Positions 59,376 through 64,000 of a stretch of 64,000 nucleotides of DNA are shown here, piece by piece (position 1 is the stretch's first letter; each line of letters opens with the position of its first letter). The DNA is from DSVZ01 sp964568145. GTDB lineage: Bacteria > Verrucomicrobiota > Verrucomicrobiia > Limisphaerales > J093. Position numbers and translations under genes: made by a program. The stretch is taken from contig CAZMOZ010000009.1 of the NCBI GenBank assembly GCA_964568145.1, positions 1 through 64,000 of the forward strand, given 5' to 3'. Under the pieces are notes generated by a model. That model searched no databases. It was not told the DNA's origin and worked only from the letters and a program-made list of their open reading frames with translations.

Positions 59376-61796
59376 ATGAACACGGCCTTGTTCCTCGCGC
59401 TCGGCCTGCCGTTGCTTCTCAGCCTGGCGCTGGGGCCGCTGGGGCGCGTCCTCGGCCGGCGGGTGGGCTGGGTGGCGCTCACCGCGCCGGTGCTGTCCAC
59501 CGCGGCGCTGCTCTGGCTGGCGACGCAGGCCGGCCTGCCGGGCGGGCGCGTGCTCGAGTTCGCCTGGATTCCCTCGCTGGGCATCAACCTCGCGTTCCTG
59601 CTGGACGGCCTGTCGCTGTTTTTCGCGCTCATCGTCAGCGGCATGGGCGTGCTGGTGTTCTGGTACGCGAACTTCTACCTCGACGACCATTACCGGCACC
59701 ACGGTCGTTTTTACGCCTGCCTCACGCTGTTCATGGCGGCGATGCTCGGCACGGTGCTGGCGAACAACCTGATGCTCCTGTTCGTGTTCTGGGAGCTGAC
59801 CGGCGTCGCGTCGTTCCTGCTTATCGGCTTTCTGCACGAGGAGGAGGACTCGCGGACCGGCGCGCGCCAGGCGCTGCTCGTCACCGGGTTCACCGGGCTG
59901 CTGCTGCTGGCGGGCGTGCTGATGGTCCGGCAGGTGACCGGCACCTTCGCGCTGGACGAGTTGCTGCGCGACGGCCTGCCGGCCGGCGAACCCCGCGCGT
60001 GGTTCACCACGGCGCTGCTGCTGATGCTGCTGGGCGCGTTCGGCAAGTCGGCCCAGTTCCCGTTTCATTTCTGGCTGCCCAACGCCATGGCCGCGCCCAC
60101 GCCAGTGAGCGCGTACCTGCATTCGGCCACGATGGTGAAGCTGGGCGTGTTCCTGTGCGCGCGGCTGTTCCCGCTGTTTGTGGAGAACGATCTGTGGGCG
60201 CCGCTGCTCTCGTGGGTGGCCTTCGGCACCATGGTGCTGGGCGCGGTGCTGGCGCTGCAATCGCACGACCTGAAGGCCATCCTCGCCTTCTCCACCGTGA
60301 GCCAGCTTGGCTACCTCATCGGCTATTACGGCCTGGGGCCGTCGCGCGGCGTCGAGTACGACTACCTGCACATCCTGAACCACGTCTTCTACAAGGGCAG
60401 CCTGTTCATGGTCGCCGGCGTGGTGATCCACAGCACGGGCCTGCAGGACATCCGGCAACTGGGCGGGCTGGGACGGCGGCTGCCGTGGCTGGCCGCCGCG
60501 TGCGCGGTGTCCGCCGCCACGATGGCCGGCGTGATGGGCACCACCGGCTTCCTGAGCAAGGAGATGATGCTCAAGGAAATCTTCGACGCGATGCAGGCGC
60601 ACGGCACGCTGGGCGCGTACGCGACCGGCTGCGTGCTGGTGACCTCGGTGGCGAAGGTGGCCTTCGCAGCGCGGTTCTTCACTAACGTTTTCCTCGGTCC
60701 CGAGCCCGAGGCGGTGAAGGCGCATTTCCACGCGCCGCCGCTGGCGCTGCAATTGCCGGCCCTGTTGCTGGCGGCGGCGGCGCTGGTCCTCGGCCTCGCG
60801 CCCGCCCTGCTCGATCCCCCGCTGGACGCCTTGTCGGTCGCGGGTCTGCACCACCCGGCCGATCACCTGGCCATCTGGCACGGCGTGACGCTCGAACTGC
60901 TGGTCAGCACCGGCGTGCTGGTCCTGGGCGCGGGCTTGTACGTGTTCGGCCAGCGCACGCGCTGGCGCTGGGCGCGCATCGCGCCGGCGCTGCGGTTCGA
61001 CGACTTCTTCGAGGCGGGGCTTGGCGCCTTTGCGAAGTTCACCAAGTGGCTCACGCGCGCGTTGCAAGCCGACCGGCCGGTGAGCTACCTGCCGGTGGTG
61101 CTGGGGTTCCTGCTGGTCGTGGTGGGTGGCGTGGCGGCGCGGGCGCTCGGGCCGGCGCTCCGCGACGGTGCGGTGGTCGCCGCGCTGACTGACGCTCACC
61201 TGGACCCGCTGCGGACGTTTGCCGCCGGGTTGATCGCGCTGGCGGTGCTCGGCACGGTGGCGCTCCGGCGCTGGACCACGCAGCTCATTTCGCTGTCCGT
61301 GGCCGGATTTCTGACGACGTTCTACTTCGTGCTGTACCGCGCGCCGGACCTGGCGCTGACGCAGATTCTGGTCGAGGTCGTGACGTTGATCCTCGTGCTG
61401 CTGCTGCTGGGCCGGTTTCCGAAGTCGGCGGAGCGCGGCGAATCGACGCACCGGGCGCGGCCGGCCCGGCGGATGTTGAACCTCGCGCTGGCGCTGGGCA
61501 TGGGCGCGCTGATGACCATGCTGGTGTTGTGGGGCAACGCCCGGCCCGCGGCGGACCGGGTGGGCGACCGCCTGGCCGCCGGCACGGTCGAACTCGCGCA
61601 AGGCGCCAACGCCGTGAACACAACCCTCGTGGACTTCCGCGGCTTCGACACACTGGGCGAGATCACCGTGCTGCTCATCGCCACGCTGGGCGCGCTGGGG
61701 TTGTTGATGCGCTACAAGCGCACGCCCGAGGAGTACCGCCAGGGGCCGCTGGGCGCGCCGGGCATGGGGGTGCATCACCCGGAGGAGGAGGCATGA
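59376..61796 (+). CDS. mrpA: Mrp-type Na+/H+ antiporter subunit A
   Basis: 806 residues with about 20 transmembrane helices. Residues 1-500 are NuoL/ND5-like (DGLSLFFALIVSGMGVLVFW, ELTGVASFLLIGF with the key Glu, FGKSAQFPFHFWLPNAMAAP with a conserved Lys, LHSATMVKLGVF). After 620 a MbhD/MbhE-like extension (APDLALTQILVEVVTLILVL) is present, and DTLGEITVLLIATLGALGLL lies near the C-terminus. It is the large core subunit of the multi-subunit Mrp antiporter, which exports Na+ using the proton gradient. It overlaps mrpB by 4 bases. Confidence 0.95.
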   Translation: MNTALFLALGLPLLLSLALGPLGRVLGRRVGWVALTAPVLSTAALLWLATQAGLPGGRVLEFAWIPSLGINLAFLLDGLSLFFALIVSGMGVLVFWYANFYLDDHYRHHGRFYACLTLFMAAMLGTVLANNLMLLFVFWELTGVASFLLIGFLHEEEDSRTGARQALLVTGFTGLLLLAGVLMVRQVTGTFALDELLRDGLPAGEPRAWFTTALLLMLLGAFGKSAQFPFHFWLPNAMAAPTPVSAYLHSATMVKLGVFLCARLFPLFVENDLWAPLLSWVAFGTMVLGAVLALQSHDLKAILAFSTVSQLGYLIGYYGLGPSRGVEYDYLHILNHVFYKGSLFMVAGVVIHSTGLQDIRQLGGLGRRLPWLAAACAVSAATMAGVMGTTGFLSKEMMLKEIFDAMQAHGTLGAYATGCVLVTSVAKVAFAARFFTNVFLGPEPEAVKAHFHAPPLALQLPALLLAAAALVLGLAPALLDPPLDALSVAGLHHPADHLAIWHGVTLELLVSTGVLVLGAGLYVFGQRTRWRWARIAPALRFDDFFEAGLGAFAKFTKWLTRALQADRPVSYLPVVLGFLLVVVGGVAARALGPALRDGAVVAALTDAHLDPLRTFAAGLIALAVLGTVALRRWTTQLISLSVAGFLTTFYFVLYRAPDLALTQILVEVVTLILVLLLLGRFPKSAERGESTHRARPARRMLNLALALGMGALMTMLVLWGNARPAADRVGDRLAAGTVELAQGANAVNTTLVDFRGFDTLGEITVLLIATLGALGLLMRYKRTPEEYRQGPLGAPGMGVHHPEEEA

Positions 61797-62327
61797 TCGG
61801 GCCGCGGTCGTACATCTTCGAGCGGCTGGTGCGCGTGGTGTTCTTCCTGGTGAACCTCGTGGCGCTGTACCTGCTGCTCCGCGGCCACAACCTGCCCGGC
61901 GGCGGCTTCATCGCCGGGCTGGCCTCGGCCATCTCGCTCATCCTGCTCAGCCTGGCGTTGGGCGTGGAGGCCCTGCCGCGCATCCTGCGCTTCGACCCGG
62001 CGCGGCTGGCGGCGGCGGGGCTGCTGCTGGCCGCGGTGACCGGCGCGGCGCCGATGGTGTTCGGCCGGCCCTTCCTCGAGCACTTCCACACCCACCTGCA
62101 CGGGGTGCCGCTGCTGGGCGACGTCCATGTGGGCACGCCGCTGCTGTTCGACACGGGCGTGTACCTGCTGGTGGTGGGCATCGCCTGCAAGATGATCTTC
62201 GTGTTCACCCAGTCCACCCAGGGCCTGCGGGCGCTGGTCGCGCATGAGGAACGCCGCTACAGCTCGCCGCTGGAGCGGCCGATTGACGACGCGCCCGCGC
62301 CGGCCGAAACCGGAAAGGAGACCCGCG

Positions 62328-62338
<11 letters not shown>
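61793..62338 (+). CDS. mrpB: Mrp-type antiporter subunit B
   Basis: 181 residues from ATG 61793 (in ATGA overlap with mrpA). Four to five hydrophobic helices are visible. The motif RGHNLPGGGFIAGLASAISL near 34-53 is the hallmark of MnhB/MrpB, and GTPLLFDTGVYLLVVGI near 123-139 follows. The C-terminal 30 residues are charged and probably cytoplasmic. It overlaps mrpC by 11 bases. Confidence 0.95.
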
Positions 62339-62681
<343 letters not shown>

Positions 62682-63075
62682 ACGGGGACCCCGAGATGAG
62701 TGAAACTCGAAACCACCGGCGCCGCGAAGCCGCAGCCAATGTTGTGGAAACGGGGAAACGGAGAAACGGCGAGGAATTTGCGCGCGCGGCGACAACTCCC
62801 GGGGATGATGATGCGAAAGGCACAAGCGGCTCGGTGCGACCACGGCGCGACCGCCCGCTGCCGCTTGGGAACCCCGGGCAGGCACGAGAAAGTGGCCGAA
62901 GACTGCCGCACTCCAAAACCTGGCGGTCCCGCCGGCGGCTCACGGCTGGCCCGCCGACATTCGGTCCGGCCAGGCGCCGGCTCCCCGGCAAATCACCCGG
63001 CCCCTTCGTTCCCCTGCCTCTTCGCGTTCTTGGCGCCTTTCGCGGTTCCTGCGATTTCCCGCTTCTGAGCCCGCC
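62682..63075. other. 394-bp non-coding insert between mrpC and mrpD
   Basis: No gene is seen. It contains a partial inverted-repeat family member (ACTGCCGCACTCCAAAACCT near 62902-62921, compare 53041-53115) and a stretch of GAAACGGGGAAACGG-type simple sequence near 62747-62770. In most Mrp operons mrpC and mrpD are close or overlapping, so this gap is unusual. Confidence 0.6.
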
Positions 63076-64000
63076 ATGAACCTCGTCATCCTGCCCCTGC
63101 TGCTCCCGCTGCTCACGGCGGTGACGCTGCTCTTTGGGGGCCGGCCTTCGACGGGGCGGCGGATCTTTGCGGCGGTGTCGGCGGCGGCCCAGCTTGCCCT
63201 GGCGGTCGCGCTCATGGCGCGCGCATACGCCGGGGGCCCGGCGGTGTTGCCGGTCGGCAACTGGTCGGCACACCTCGGCATCGTGCTGGTGCTGGACCTG
63301 CTGGCCGCGGTGATGCTCGGGCTGTCCAGCTTCACCGCGCTGGCCGCGATTTTGTACGGCTTCGCGGAGCTGCGCACCCGCGTCGAGCACCCGTTGCGGC
63401 TGCCGCTCATCCAGTTCCTGGTCACCGGCATCAACCTGGCCTTCCTCACCGGCGACCTCTTCAACCTGTTCGTCGCCTTCGAGGTGATGCTGATCTCGTC
63501 CTACGCGCTGCTCACCCTCGAGGCGGACGACTGGGACGTGAAGCAGGCCTTTCCCTACCTGGCCGTGAACCTCGTCGGCAGCACGCTGTTTCTCTGCGGG
63601 GCCGGCCTGGCGTACCGGCTGTTCGGCACGCTCAACTTCGCCGGCATCGCTGCGCGCGCGCCGGCGATGGGCGACGATCCGCGGGTGACGGTGCTGGCGT
63701 TGCTGCTGCTGGTGGTCTTCGGGCTGAAGGCGGGTGTGTTCCCGCTCTACTACTGGCTGCCGAACAGCTACCCCATCCTGCCCGCGCCGCTGGCCGCGCT
63801 GTACTCGGGCATGCTGACCAAGGTGGGCGTGTACGTGCTGCTGCGGGTGCTGGGCACTGTGCTGCCGCACGACCTCGCCGGCGTGCACGCGCTGCTGGCG
63901 TGGCTGGCGGGCGCCACCATGATCTTCGGCGTGTTTGGCGCGCTCTCGCGCAACTTCATCCGCGGCATCCTGAGCTACCACATCCTGAGCCAGATCGGCT
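63076..64000 (+). CDS. mrpD: Mrp-type antiporter subunit D (partial, runs off right edge)
   Basis: From ATG 63076 to the window end, about 308 codons. NuoM/N-like core: HLGIVLVLDLLAAVMLGLSS, TGDLFNLFVAFEVMLISSYA with the key Glu, VFGLKAGVFPLYYWLPNSYP with the conserved Lys and YSGMLTKVGVYVLLRVLG with the second Lys. This is the normal MnhD/MrpD pattern. The remaining C-terminal helices and presumably mrpEFG lie beyond the window. Confidence 0.95.
   Translation, partial: MNLVILPLLLPLLTAVTLLFGGRPSTGRRIFAAVSAAAQLALAVALMARAYAGGPAVLPVGNWSAHLGIVLVLDLLAAVMLGLSSFTALAAILYGFAELRTRVEHPLRLPLIQFLVTGINLAFLTGDLFNLFVAFEVMLISSYALLTLEADDWDVKQAFPYLAVNLVGSTLFLCGAGLAYRLFGTLNFAGIAARAPAMGDDPRVTVLALLLLVVFGLKAGVFPLYYWLPNSYPILPAPLAALYSGMLTKVGVYVLLRVLGTVLPHDLAGVHALLAWLAGATMIFGVFGALSRNFIRGILSYHILSQIG

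Overview
The window reads as a GC-rich (roughly two-thirds G+C, estimated by eye) bacterial chromosome, most likely from Verrucomicrobiota of the Pedosphaera/Limisphaerales kind. The clues are an ECF sigma factor beside a Pkn-type kinase fragment, Tat-exported Gfo/Idh/MocA oxidoreductases, neutral-ceramidase-like enzymes, a secreted protein ending in the 'FFRVR' C-terminal domain common in that phylum, and intergenic regions full of hairpin repeats. The taxonomic call is inference; there is no rRNA or tRNA gene in the window.

Layout. 1-6.5 kb is an accessory island on the minus strand. It holds a truncated N6-adenine methylase, an intact DNA methyltransferase with a restriction-endonuclease-like partner, a small ORF, a DUF3800 protein and a NurA-like nuclease that runs off the left edge. 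6.5-18 kb holds TyrA, a secreted two-unit protein, a cobalamin-type radical SAM enzyme, a lipoprotein hydrolase, and a two-gene unit of a glycoside hydrolase and a metallopeptidase-DUF4832 fusion. 18-22 kb holds an ECF sigma factor, a VOC protein, a broken Ser/Thr kinase and a ceramidase-like enzyme.

22.2-31.3 kb is one long plus-strand cluster that looks like a sugar or amino-sugar catabolic unit: three Gfo/Idh/MocA proteins, a DegT-type aminotransferase, an NTF2-like protein, a ceramidase-like enzyme, a TIM-barrel isomerase-like protein and a Tat-exported enzyme with a C-terminal frameshift. 31.4-34.1 kb encodes LarC, LarB and a DUF971 protein. 34.7-36.1 kb looks like a small mobile zone: a cassette-like DUF4440 gene followed by an attC-like hairpin, a small conserved protein, and an antitoxin with a frameshifted ParE-like toxin. 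TyrS follows. A lower-GC patch at 38-40.2 kb carries a TcmP-like protein and a radical SAM partner.

40.3-46.3 kb is a complete tripartite efflux operon (TolC, HlyD-type adaptor, ATPase, MacB-type permease) whose adaptor ends in two EF-hands. A nitrilase, a small conserved protein and an M16 peptidase pair follow. 51.4-56.1 kb is a decayed conflict or defence locus: a SLOG-SLATT membrane protein with an in-frame amber codon, an IS200-like REP-associated transposase with flanking inverted palindromes, and a TIR-STAND protein broken by two frameshifts. 56.3-64 kb is devoted to cation homeostasis: an NhaD/citrate-type antiporter, a Ca2+/Na+ antiporter and mrpABCD (mrpD is cut by the right edge).

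The most unusual content lies between the genes. At least five families of dispersed intergenic repeats recur: a 149-bp MITE-like element (two copies), a ~60-bp palindrome beginning CCGAAAACC (four copies plus a half), a ~100-130-bp element with GGTTAAATGAG-type arms (two copies, both just after stop codons), a double-hairpin unit (five sites) with an attached ~70-bp block at two of them, and transposase-flanking palindromes.
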